64,000 nucleotides of DNA from Candidatus Heimdallarchaeum endolithica. GTDB lineage: Archaea > Asgardarchaeota > Heimdallarchaeia > Heimdallarchaeales > Heimdallarchaeaceae. The position numbers and the translations under genes are program-made. Below, piece after piece: positions 34,817-43,470 of the stretch (its first letter is position 1; every line of letters begins with the position of its first letter). The notes beneath the pieces are model-generated. The model saw only the letters and a list, made by a program, of their open reading frames with translations, ran no database searches and was not told the origin of the DNA. The stretch lies in contig CP084167.1 of NCBI GenBank assembly GCA_021513715.1, forward strand, positions 1,380,571 through 1,444,570, written 5' to 3'.

Positions 34817-35401
34817 ATGTCTCACGATTCAGATTACTTTTACGATAAAGCAAAAAAACAAGGTTACCGCTCTCGAGCATCTTACAAACTTTTACAAATA
34901 CATGAAAAATTTCATATTTTTAAAAAAAATCAGGAAGTTGTTGATCTTGGTGCTTCTCCTGGTGGATGGACACAAGTTGCATCTGAAAAAGTAGGTAATA
35001 ATGGTCTAGTTATTGCAATAGATAAAGCATATATTCCTCCTTTAAATCTAAAAAATGTTGATATCTTACAAATGGACATAATGAATGAAACAATTAGCGA
35101 ATATCTGAAAGAGAGATATGGTTTAATAGATGTATTATTAAGTGATTGCGCCCCTAATGTAAGTGGAAAATGGTCACTTGACCACTCAATTCAAATCATG
35201 CTTGCAGAAAGAGCAATAAAGATAGCTGAAGACATTTTAAAAGATGAAGGGTGGATTGTAGTAAAAGTTTTTCAAGGAGAACAGTTTGCCAATTTCGTAT
35301 CTTATGCTAAAAAGGTCTTCACTACAGTAAAATTATTTAAACCACAAGCTTCAAGAAAGAGAAGTGCAGAAATTTATCTAATTGCGAATAATAAAAGCTA
35401 A
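34817..35401 (+). CDS. FtsJ-family 2'-O-ribose methyltransferase (RlmE/Trm7-like)
   Basis: This is a 194-residue Rossmann methyltransferase. The SAM motif DLGASPGGWTQVA is near 44. The catalytic K-D-K-E tetrad is visible as Lys in RASYKLLQ, Asp in SDCAPNVSG, Lys in VVKVFQG and Glu in SAEIYLIA. It methylates ribose of rRNA or tRNA. The ATG at 34817 is used because GTGA just before it is a ribosome binding site. It is the first gene in a run with trm1, rnhB and a rhomboid gene on the plus strand. Confidence 0.9.
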   Translation: MSHDSDYFYDKAKKQGYRSRASYKLLQIHEKFHIFKKNQEVVDLGASPGGWTQVASEKVGNNGLVIAIDKAYIPPLNLKNVDILQMDIMNETISEYLKERYGLIDVLLSDCAPNVSGKWSLDHSIQIMLAERAIKIAEDILKDEGWIVVKVFQGEQFANFVSYAKKVFTTVKLFKPQASRKRSAEIYLIANNKS

Positions 35402-35421
35402 AAACAAAGAGAGATTTCGAT

Positions 35422-36603
35422 ATGAACAAACAAAGACTGGTTGAAATTAACGAAGGAAAAACATCTTTTACACTAGAAAGAGATTCTGAAACGATCTATG
35501 ATTCCTCAGTATTTTACAACCCTAAAATGTCTATCAATAGAGATTTAGCTCTTTTGCATCTTTATACTATTGGAAATATTTCCAAAAAAAGATTAACTAT
35601 ACTTGACCCTTTTACAGGTTCTGGGATTAGAAGTTTTAGGATAATTAATGAACTTCCTAAAGAATATGTTAAAAAAGTAATAATTTCAGATATAAGTGAA
35701 AGAGCAATTGAAAACGTGAAATTAAATATCGAGAAATCATTCAATGATGAAAGAATTGTTGTTCATCGTGAAAATGCTTTTAATATTATCGCAAAACAGA
35801 TTTTCGATAAGGAAAATATTGATGTTATAGACCTTGACCCTTTTGGGACTCCTATTTCTTTTATCGAAGTAGCTGTAAGAGCTTTAGTAAAAAATAGTGG
35901 ATATTTGTTCTTGACAGCAACAGACCATCAAGTTTTATGTGGTAAAGAAAGAGCTGCTTGTTTAAGAGAGTATAACAGCAATACATCAAACAATTATTTG
36001 TGCCATGAAATTGCTTTAAGAATCTTGTTATATAATATTTTAGTAAGTTCAGGTCGTATAGGTGTAAACATTAAGCCGATATTATCGTTACAATTTGAAC
36101 ACTTCTTCAGAATTCATGTAAGAATTGAAAAAGGGAAAAAGAAAGCGAACGAACAACATAAGAAATTGGGCTTTGTATATGTTTGCGCACCATGTAGTTT
36201 TTTTGAAATAGAAAGAATAGAAGAGAGCAAAAATTTAGAAAAATGCCCAATATGTAATAAAAGATTAGAAAAAACAGGTCCTCTATGGTTGGGTCCTTTA
36301 GGAAATAAGGAGAAAATAGAACTTCTTCTCAACTTTTTAGATAAAATTGAATTTGATCACAACAATAAAAAGAAGATTCATTCGATGCTATCTATATTCA
36401 AAGAAGAGATTTGTCTTTCACCAATGTTCTACAATTTACCTTATTTATTCAAAAAATATAAGAAAAATGGTGTTTCTCCCAAAGACATGATAGATAGGTT
36501 AGAAAAAAGGGGATATTTTTCTACTAGAACAATCTTTGACCCTCAATCAATAAGAACAGATGCTCCATATTATGTTGTGCATAATGAAATAAAGAAATTA
36601 TAA
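35422..36603 (+). CDS. trm1: tRNA (guanine26-N2)-dimethyltransferase Trm1
   Basis: This is a 393-residue Trm1. The N-terminal EGKTSF..ERDSETIYDSSVFYNPKM is typical. SAM-binding motif I is PFTGSGIRSFR, and the catalytic motif is DLDPFGTP. The C-terminal domain contains a CAPC...CPIC zinc site. It dimethylates G26 of tRNA. It follows the methyltransferase gene by 20 bp and precedes rnhB by 2 bp, so the genes form an RNA-maturation operon. Confidence 0.93.
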   Translation: MNKQRLVEINEGKTSFTLERDSETIYDSSVFYNPKMSINRDLALLHLYTIGNISKKRLTILDPFTGSGIRSFRIINELPKEYVKKVIISDISERAIENVKLNIEKSFNDERIVVHRENAFNIIAKQIFDKENIDVIDLDPFGTPISFIEVAVRALVKNSGYLFLTATDHQVLCGKERAACLREYNSNTSNNYLCHEIALRILLYNILVSSGRIGVNIKPILSLQFEHFFRIHVRIEKGKKKANEQHKKLGFVYVCAPCSFFEIERIEESKNLEKCPICNKRLEKTGPLWLGPLGNKEKIELLLNFLDKIEFDHNNKKKIHSMLSIFKEEICLSPMFYNLPYLFKKYKKNGVSPKDMIDRLEKRGYFSTRTIFDPQSIRTDAPYYVVHNEIKKL

Positions 36604-36605
36604 GG

Positions 36606-37283
36606 GTGATATTAATTCAAGAAATAATAATAGGAATAGATGAAGCTGGAAGAGGACCGGTACTTGGACCTTTAGTCATTTGTGCATATGCAATTGAGAA
36701 AAAAGATTTACATCAATTGAAACTTTTAGGTGCGAAAGATTCAAAGATGTTATCAAAAAATAAAAGAACAGAACTATATCAGAAATTAATTGATATAGCT
36801 GTTAATTATAAAACGATCCACTTGTCTGCATCAGAAATTGATGAAATGAGAAAAAAAGCAAGCTTAAATGATATTGAACAGAAAATTATGATAAAAGCTG
36901 TATTAGAATTAAAAGTAAATCCTTCAGAAATATACATTGATGCAGCAGATGTTAAAGAAGAAAGATTTGGTCTTCTATTTCAGAGTTATTTTCCAAAAGC
37001 AAAAATAGTTTCAAGACATGGAGCAGACAAAACTTTTCCTGTTGTTTCTGCTGCATCCATCATAGCAAAAGTAGAACGAGATAGAGAAATAGAGAAAATA
37101 AAAGAAAAAACAGGAATTAATATTGGTTCTGGCTATCCTTCAGATCCTAAAACAAAGAAATTTTTAAATGAATATTATATAAAGCATAAAAAATTCCCCT
37201 ATTTTGCTAGGGAATCATGGGATACATGCAAAAAAATAAAAGAAAAAGGTGTACAACAAGCTAAAATAAACGAATATTTCTAG
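36606..37283 (+). CDS. rnhB: Ribonuclease HII
   Basis: This is a 225-residue type 2 RNase H. Metal ligands are in GIDEAGRGPVLGPLV (residues 9-23; DE at 11-12), DAADV near 117 and the SAASIIAKVERD segment near 145. It removes RNA from RNA-DNA hybrids. The start is uncertain. The GTG at 36606 overlaps the AAGGGTG site. The next candidates in frame are rare codons, such as ATT at 36615, so initiation may be unusual. The rhomboid gene follows 11 bp downstream. Confidence 0.92.
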   Translation: MILIQEIIIGIDEAGRGPVLGPLVICAYAIEKKDLHQLKLLGAKDSKMLSKNKRTELYQKLIDIAVNYKTIHLSASEIDEMRKKASLNDIEQKIMIKAVLELKVNPSEIYIDAADVKEERFGLLFQSYFPKAKIVSRHGADKTFPVVSAASIIAKVERDREIEKIKEKTGINIGSGYPSDPKTKKFLNEYYIKHKKFPYFARESWDTCKKIKEKGVQQAKINEYF

Positions 37284-37294
37284 AGATGTAATGA

Positions 37295-37930
37295 ATGAGC
37301 GATTCAGAAACAGATGAAACTTCTATTGAAGATTTTTGGAAAAGAAGTTCTTCAACCAGAGATCTAATAATTGTTTTTACTATAACTTATTTAGTTCTTA
37401 CAATTCTGTCTCTTACTTGTTGTGTGGATACAGGATATACAGGTATTGTTAAAGTGATTTCAATTAGTCGGATCGTCTTAGAATGGGTAGGACAATATAA
37501 TTTATTAATTTTTAAAGGATACGTTTATGAGCTATTTAGTGCAATGTTTGTTCATGCAAATCTACTGCATTTGTTATCTAATCTTTTGTTTTTCTTAATT
37601 TATGGGTTAAGAGCAGACGAAAAATTATATGCTAAACATTTTTACATCATATTTGTTGTTTCAGCATTATTAGGCAATTTGTTTACCTTAGTAGTTTATC
37701 CTGTAAATACTATTTCCTGTGGAGCTTCAGGAGGTATTTTTGGATTACTTGGAACAGACTTGATTTTAGCTTATGAAGAGGATAAAAGTAAATCAATTTG
37801 GACCTATCTTGCTTTTGGAATAATATTTTTACTTATGTCTGTAGGAGTAAATGTGAATAGTTTAGCACATAGTATTGGTTTAGTTTCTGGTATCTTACTA
37901 ACTTTTTTTGTTATTAAAAAGAGAAAATGA
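37295..37930 (+). CDS. Rhomboid-family intramembrane serine protease
   Basis: This 211-residue polytopic protein has about six spans. Catalytic Ser145 lies in GASGGIFG and His192 in SLAHSIG, the rhomboid dyad. HANLLHLLSN is the usual HxNxxH-like stretch with Asn stabilising the oxyanion hole. It cleaves transmembrane helices of client proteins. It overlaps none but follows rnhB closely in the operon. Confidence 0.9.
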   Translation: MSDSETDETSIEDFWKRSSSTRDLIIVFTITYLVLTILSLTCCVDTGYTGIVKVISISRIVLEWVGQYNLLIFKGYVYELFSAMFVHANLLHLLSNLLFFLIYGLRADEKLYAKHFYIIFVVSALLGNLFTLVVYPVNTISCGASGGIFGLLGTDLILAYEEDKSKSIWTYLAFGIIFLLMSVGVNVNSLAHSIGLVSGILLTFFVIKKRK

Positions 37931-38034
37931 AAGAAAGTGAATTAATCTAAATAAATGAATTAAAATAGATTTAAATAGCCTAGTACAATCAGAAGATTTA
38001 TTTGTTTTAATTTGATTAGAAATATAGATTCAAT

Positions 38035-39195
38035 ATGATTCCTTACCATTTACAAGTTTTGTTAACAAATGTTCAAGACATTGAAAAAGTTACAATCAAA
38101 CAACTTATCGAATCAGATGTAAAAATAATAAAAGGAATAGGTAACAAGTATGCTAAGGTTTTACACAGGAAAGGAATCAAAAAAGTAAAAGATTTAGCAG
38201 AATCTGAATCTCAAGAAATAAATTTACCAGAAAAATTAGTAACAAAATGGATAGTTGCAGCAAGAATTATTACAAATTCGCAAAAAGTTCGCAGAACAGG
38301 AAAAATCATTTTCTCTGGCTTGTCTCAAGCTGGAAAAACGAGCATTGTTTATGTTTTAAAGTCAATTGTTGAACCTCCTACTGTAACAACAGGTGTAAAA
38401 CAAGACTTTATCAAATTTGCAGGACATAATATTCAAATTTCTGATATGGGGGGCCAAAAAAGATTTCAAGAGATTTATTTAGCTGCCCCAGATTTGTATT
38501 TTGAAAGAACAAAATTAGTTTTCTATGTAATTGACATTCAAAATAAAGAAAAAACAGATGATTCGCTTGAATATCTCCAGAGATTACTGGCAATCTATCG
38601 TTATCTGCAAGAAAAGCCGTTTATTTCTATTTTTTTACATAAATTTGATCCTGATTTATCCTATGACTTGAAATATGATATCCCACCTATTAAGGAGAAA
38701 ATCGAAAATATTTTTTCTCACTATGTTGAATTTCAACACAATTTTTTTTACACTTCAATATACAACCCCCCTAGCATATATGTAGGGATTGCTTCAACGC
38801 TATCAGAGATATTTCCAGTCATGAGTATTTTAGACGTTTTGCTTAAGGATTTTGCAGAACTACACGGTTTTGATGGATTGCTAATAATGGATAGTACAGG
38901 AATGCTAATTGGTCAATTCATTCGAGGAGAACAAGACTCATTAGTTGAAGAAACCTATTCTGTTTTCAAAGAAGCAAAAAATGCAGAAAAAAACCCTTTT
39001 AACAATATTGTTTTACGAAAAAATATTGCTGACCCTCCAGGAGGAGAGATAGTTGTCCAACAAATTTTTTTACCTCATAATGATGGCTACATTTTTTATT
39101 GGAGAAAGGAAAATACAGAAATTGATTTATTAGAGTATATGTTGAGCGAAATAACAAAAACTCTTAATCCATGGCTATATAATCTATTGTCGTGA
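38035..39195 (+). CDS. Rag/Gtr-like GTPase fused to HhH and roadblock domains
   Basis: This 386-residue protein has three modules. Residues 24-60 form a helix-hairpin-helix (IIKGIGNKYAKVLHRKGI). The GTPase spans 88-270: G1 GLSQAGKTS (95-103), a switch with TVTTG, G3 DMGGQ (137-141), and the G4 position HKFD (202-205) instead of NKxD. HKxD with D-x-G-G-Q and a long ...YLQRLL... helix is the pattern of Rag/Gtr GTPases. Residues 275-386 form a roadblock/LC7-like domain (FDGLLIMDSTGMLIGQF). Rag proteins also carry a C-terminal roadblock. The HhH suggests nucleic acid or protein binding. TATA-like TTTAAATAG lies near 37970. Confidence 0.82.
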   Translation: MIPYHLQVLLTNVQDIEKVTIKQLIESDVKIIKGIGNKYAKVLHRKGIKKVKDLAESESQEINLPEKLVTKWIVAARIITNSQKVRRTGKIIFSGLSQAGKTSIVYVLKSIVEPPTVTTGVKQDFIKFAGHNIQISDMGGQKRFQEIYLAAPDLYFERTKLVFYVIDIQNKEKTDDSLEYLQRLLAIYRYLQEKPFISIFLHKFDPDLSYDLKYDIPPIKEKIENIFSHYVEFQHNFFYTSIYNPPSIYVGIASTLSEIFPVMSILDVLLKDFAELHGFDGLLIMDSTGMLIGQFIRGEQDSLVEETYSVFKEAKNAEKNPFNNIVLRKNIADPPGGEIVVQQIFLPHNDGYIFYWRKENTEIDLLEYMLSEITKTLNPWLYNLLS

Positions 39196-39267
39196 AGTAA
39201 TTTACAAGAAATAGTCTTTAATAAAGAAATACTTTTTAATCTATCTAATTCTTTCTGGTTAATTTAA

Positions 39268-39786
39268 ATGAAAGATAACGAATACGAACAAGAAAATAGT
39301 GGAACCAAAGTTGCAAGAATTTACTTAAATGGAAAAGTAGAAGTATTAAGAAACATTCATTTCTCTTGCAGCTCCTGTGGATTATGTTGTAGACTTAATC
39401 GTATTCCTGTAAGAGAAGAAGATATTTTACGTTTTCAAGAACATGGTTTTGAACTAGATCAGCTATTAAATGATTTGAGCCCTGTTCTAATTCCAAGTAA
39501 AAATGTTGATGGCAATTTTATAAAAGCATATATTTTAAGGAAAAAACCATTTGTAAATGAATGTATTTTTTTGGATGACAACAATCACTGCAGAGTTCAT
39601 GAATTTAAGCCATTAGCATGTAGACTATATCCTTTTGCTTTAAGAAGAGAAAATGATGAAACAGTAATTATGCAAATTCATTCAAAATCTGTTTGTCCTT
39701 CAGTAAAACTAGATGTATCTGAAGAAGAATCAAATACTTTAGAATTGGCAAAACAGATGTACAAGTTATTTGATTTGGAGGAATAA
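39268..39786 (+). CDS. YkgJ-family cysteine-cluster protein (CxxCxxCC)
   Basis: This 172-residue protein has CSSCGLCC near 34 and a C-terminal set CIFLDDNNHCRVHEFKPLACRLYPF, giving the Cys arrangement of the YkgJ/FliB-like family. The Cys residues probably bind zinc or an iron-sulfur cluster. The function is poorly known. It follows the Rag-like gene in the same direction, after a gap of about 70 bp with its own AT-rich promoter. Nothing in the context fixes a pathway. Confidence 0.75.
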   Translation: MKDNEYEQENSGTKVARIYLNGKVEVLRNIHFSCSSCGLCCRLNRIPVREEDILRFQEHGFELDQLLNDLSPVLIPSKNVDGNFIKAYILRKKPFVNECIFLDDNNHCRVHEFKPLACRLYPFALRRENDETVIMQIHSKSVCPSVKLDVSEEESNTLELAKQMYKLFDLEE

Positions 39787-39856
39787 AAGTATTCAGTACA
39801 TCTTTCTATTATTTGTCATAGAAAAATCTAAAAGCAATAAATGCTCAATTATAGTT

Positions 39857-42847
39857 ATGCAAAGAACTGGGTTTGTTTTTTTTATTTTCTTAATGCTATC
39901 TAGTCCTTTTATTTATCCTACACTAGCAAAACAAGAAAATAAAATAGACTTTAAGTCTAATAACAATATTAATCAAGTGATTTCTTCAACTCAAAATAAC
40001 AAAAAAATCGTTTATGCTAATGATCTAAGTCGAAGTTGGGACACTCCACTTTCTGATAAAGAGTTAAAAAAACAATTTTTAGAAGCAGAAGGCAGAGCGA
40101 TCATTTCTTTTTTCAGTTTTGCAGAACAGAAAAAAGCTATTGATTTACTTGAAGGTCAAGGTATAAATGTAATTCTTAAGTATAATTCTTTTCCAGGACT
40201 AAAAATTGAATATAACTGGAAAAAGATTACAGATATTAGTTTAGATAATTTAAGAGTAAAATATGTTTCTCAAATTGGAAAAGAAACCTTTTACTCTCTT
40301 ACATTAGATCAAAATATAAATACAACTTTAACTGGTTTAATCGATCTTTCTGAATTAAGACAAACATTAGAGATAGATTTTCTCCACAATCAAAAAGACG
40401 ACGAAGGAAATTATCTCTTTGGAAAAAATATTACGATAGCAGTAATGGATAGCGGAATAGAGTCCTCTCTGAAAGGTCTAACCAAAAAATGCAAATACTT
40501 AGGAAATGGAACTATTCAACCAACTAATGAAGATAAGATTGTTTACGATTTTAATGCTGTCCCTGGTGAAGATAAGAATGATCTAAGCGGTCATGGTACC
40601 CATATAACTACTATTCTTGCAGGAAATGGATTTTTCACAGTTGATGGAAAAGTGCAATATGAAGAAGAATATGGGATAGTTCCTGAAGCTTCATTAATGA
40701 ATATTAAAGTATTAAATGCAAGCGGTTATGGTAAAGATGAGTGGTTGGTTGATGGTTTTGATAAAGCTATTGCAAATGAGTTAAACATTGTTCCTGATAT
40801 AATTACTGCAAGTTTAACATCTATTACTTTTTTAAGTGAACATGACCCGCTTAATGAAATTGTTCAAGAAGCATCCAAAAAAGGAATCATGATTGTAACT
40901 TCTGCAGGCAATTATGGTCCAACAAGTTCATCTATTGGCTCTCCTGCAGTGTGGGAAAATGTTTTGTCAATAGGGAGTACTTCAACTATGAAAGATATCT
41001 CACTATTTAGTTCAAGTGGACCTACCCCATATTCAACAGCTGGAGTAGACCTAGTGGCACCAGGAAGACTAGTTTTAGGATTAAATAGTAGCACAGGAGA
41101 AAAAAGATATACATCTGGAACATCAATTTCTACACCAATAGTTTCTGGGATACTAGCTCTCTTAAAGCAAGCTTTTCCGGAATATAATTCTTCACAGTTA
41201 GAATCTTCAATATTAAATACAGCAGATGATCTAAATAAACCAATAGTTTTTCAAGGAAATGGTCTAGTAGATGCTAAAGAAGCTTATTTCTGGTTAGAAA
41301 AAAACACAGGAATTACTTTTTCTATCTTACCCAAACGTATCTCTCCTGAAAATTTATTCTTTTATTCGTGTGTTGAGGGAACGCAATCATCTTTCAAAGT
41401 GAAAGCAATAGCAAGTGATGAACAACATCTATGGACTAATATAACTGGTGACGATGAAATAATTGAAATTGGAGATGAAATTATTCTTTCAGGAGGGTGG
41501 AACATTTTTTCTTTTAACATTACCATACCTTATGACAAACCTATCAGAAATTATCAAGCAATAATAAGTTTTACAAATTCTGAAAACTATACTGAAAGAA
41601 TAACAATTAATCTGCAATCAAGATATTATAGAGGATCAATACTCTTTGATATTAGCCATGATAGTGATATAACAAACAATTCATGGTTCGGTGGATCGTC
41701 TCCTTATGGAGCTCATCTATATATGACAAGAATGTTAAAAGATAGAGGATTTAAGATAAACAGTTTCTCTAAAGGAAACTTTTCTGATGAATTGAGTAAG
41801 AATGATATTTTGGTTATTTCAGACCCAGAAAAAGGCTTTACTCAAGATGAAAGAGAACAGATTTATACTTTCATTAAAAACGGAGGCTCGTTTTTACTTT
41901 TAGTAGATAGTTACAGAATACAAGTAGAATCTGCTAAAGATGACCCAATTTATCCAAGCAATTATACAGCTATAGATAATTTAGTAGGATTCTTTGGAGT
42001 TAATATAGATCCTGATTTACATTCAATGCAAATTCCTTTTGCAACAGTTTTTTCTAGTGTACATTCAGACATTACAGACGTAGAAGAAGCATTCTTTTTA
42101 GGTTCATGTTTACAGTTTGACAATGATACTAATCCAGAAGTTAACCTTTCTCCTTTATCTGCGATTAATATTGGTACAGAAAAATCTCCTTTCTGGAAAT
42201 TTACTGGAGTAGTAGGAGAATATGGTAAAGGAAAAATAATTGTTTTCGGTTCAGGATATACCTTCTCAAACTTTGGATTAATGGATGATGAATTCGATGC
42301 AGACTATAGAAATAGAGGATCAATTGGATTAGGAAGTATTAGTTATAATCATTTGTTCAGTAAAGAGATGGATAAAAACAATAGAGAGCTCATAAATGAT
42401 ACTTTTAGCTGGTTATCTACTTTTAACAGACCAAAAATAGATTTTAGTGTAGACAGAGAAAAAATTCTAATAAGAGAAGAGTTTACAGTTACAGTCTCAG
42501 TAACAATGACAAATGATTTTCAAAATGGAAACCCCTATGCAGTTCAGTATCTTAATGGTACAATACTTTTCAGCGACCATACAATTAGATATGTCGTTCT
42601 TTCAGCCATAAGAGCTGGAGTTTATGAAGTTACCACCTCTGTCTCACATTACGGTGAATTTATATTATTTATTCCTTTGAAGTTAGATGGTCACAATCCC
42701 ACAGATGGAAGAATTGATCTGTTCTGCAATGTAGAACTATGGGATCAACAACAAGAAATTGCCAACATAGCAAATCTTGTTCTGGCTTTAGTTCTTATAG
42801 TTTTACTTGGATTACCTTTTGTTAATTATCGCTTCAAACACAAATAA
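39857..42847 (+). CDS. Second large secreted subtilisin-like protease (S8)
   Basis: This protein has about 996 residues. ATG 39857 gives a signal peptide (QRTGFVFFIFLMLSS) and leaves the upstream gene intact, whereas TTG 39770 would overlap it. The triad is Asp198 (DSG), His246 (GHGTH) and Ser423 (GTSISTP). TSAGNYGP supplies the oxyanion Asn. About 150 propeptide-like residues precede it. The region after 500 is beta-rich, with a ThuA-like section KNDILVISDPEKGF similar to the subtilisin at 23555. The C-terminus has a span (about 965-985) and RFKHK but no TPxP motif. Distinct cell-surface substrates are likely. Confidence 0.88.
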   Translation: MQRTGFVFFIFLMLSSPFIYPTLAKQENKIDFKSNNNINQVISSTQNNKKIVYANDLSRSWDTPLSDKELKKQFLEAEGRAIISFFSFAEQKKAIDLLEGQGINVILKYNSFPGLKIEYNWKKITDISLDNLRVKYVSQIGKETFYSLTLDQNINTTLTGLIDLSELRQTLEIDFLHNQKDDEGNYLFGKNITIAVMDSGIESSLKGLTKKCKYLGNGTIQPTNEDKIVYDFNAVPGEDKNDLSGHGTHITTILAGNGFFTVDGKVQYEEEYGIVPEASLMNIKVLNASGYGKDEWLVDGFDKAIANELNIVPDIITASLTSITFLSEHDPLNEIVQEASKKGIMIVTSAGNYGPTSSSIGSPAVWENVLSIGSTSTMKDISLFSSSGPTPYSTAGVDLVAPGRLVLGLNSSTGEKRYTSGTSISTPIVSGILALLKQAFPEYNSSQLESSILNTADDLNKPIVFQGNGLVDAKEAYFWLEKNTGITFSILPKRISPENLFFYSCVEGTQSSFKVKAIASDEQHLWTNITGDDEIIEIGDEIILSGGWNIFSFNITIPYDKPIRNYQAIISFTNSENYTERITINLQSRYYRGSILFDISHDSDITNNSWFGGSSPYGAHLYMTRMLKDRGFKINSFSKGNFSDELSKNDILVISDPEKGFTQDEREQIYTFIKNGGSFLLLVDSYRIQVESAKDDPIYPSNYTAIDNLVGFFGVNIDPDLHSMQIPFATVFSSVHSDITDVEEAFFLGSCLQFDNDTNPEVNLSPLSAINIGTEKSPFWKFTGVVGEYGKGKIIVFGSGYTFSNFGLMDDEFDADYRNRGSIGLGSISYNHLFSKEMDKNNRELINDTFSWLSTFNRPKIDFSVDREKILIREEFTVTVSVTMTNDFQNGNPYAVQYLNGTILFSDHTIRYVVLSAIRAGVYEVTTSVSHYGEFILFIPLKLDGHNPTDGRIDLFCNVELWDQQQEIANIANLVLALVLIVLLGLPFVNYRFKHK

Positions 42848-43000
42848 TTTTTTTTATTTTTCATTTTTTGTTTCATTCTCATCACCAGATACCATATACT
42901 AAAAAAACGTGAAATAAAACTAAAACCAATAGAGTTGCTTCTTAAACAGTGAGAAAATTAAGTTTCTGTGTTTTTTGAGGCGCGTACTCACAACAGAAAG

Positions 43001-43032
43001 TTTATATAGGTGTGTGAGAATTTGTCACACAC
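43001..43032 (+). promoter_or_regulatory. TATA box and operator palindrome of the small HTH gene
   Basis: TTTATATA at 43001-43008 is followed at once by GTGTGTGA-N7-TCACACAC (43010-43017 and 43025-43032), a perfect 8-bp inverted repeat. It covers the expected transcription start, so the downstream winged-helix protein probably represses itself. Confidence 0.65.
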
Positions 43033-43045
43033 AAAGGTGGTTAAG

Positions 43046-43309
43046 ATGAAGCGAGAAAGATTACCAAAAGGGTCTCGTGAAGTAATTCAATTACTTGAGA
43101 AAGAGGGAGCACTAACTCAAAAAGCAATTATTAATAAATTGAAAGATATGAAACCACGTTCTGTAAGATATACAGTTAGGCAATTAATTGATAGATCAAT
43201 TCTATCAGAAATAGCTAACTTTTCAGATATGAGATCAAGCCTTATTGGTTTGAACAAACAAAATGAAGAAATTATTAAACAGTTATCAAAAGTTTCAATT
43301 ACAACTTAA
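43046..43309 (+). CDS. Small winged-helix DNA-binding regulator
   Basis: This is an 87-residue MarR-like/archaeal winged-helix protein. An RLPKGSREVIQLLEKEG helix is followed by ALTQKAIINKL and the recognition helix PRSVRYTVRQLIDRS. No ligand domain is present. The ATG at 43046 with GGTGG just before it is chosen over an in-frame ATG at 43010 that lies inside the operator. An operator palindrome overlaps its promoter, which supports autorepression. Regulatory targets elsewhere are unknown; the same palindrome was not noticed at other promoters of the window. Confidence 0.7.
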   Translation: MKRERLPKGSREVIQLLEKEGALTQKAIINKLKDMKPRSVRYTVRQLIDRSILSEIANFSDMRSSLIGLNKQNEEIIKQLSKVSITT

Positions 43310-43470
43310 GAAATGGTAAACCAGAATCATTCTGTTAATACCATTGCTATTTTTTATAAATTCAGTTAATTTTTCTATTCAGACTAAAGAAAAATAAAGT
43401 ATATTTTTTAGTTTCTTTTCGCTTAAAGAAATACTTTTTTATGTATTATAATTAATTATCTTTGAAAGCT

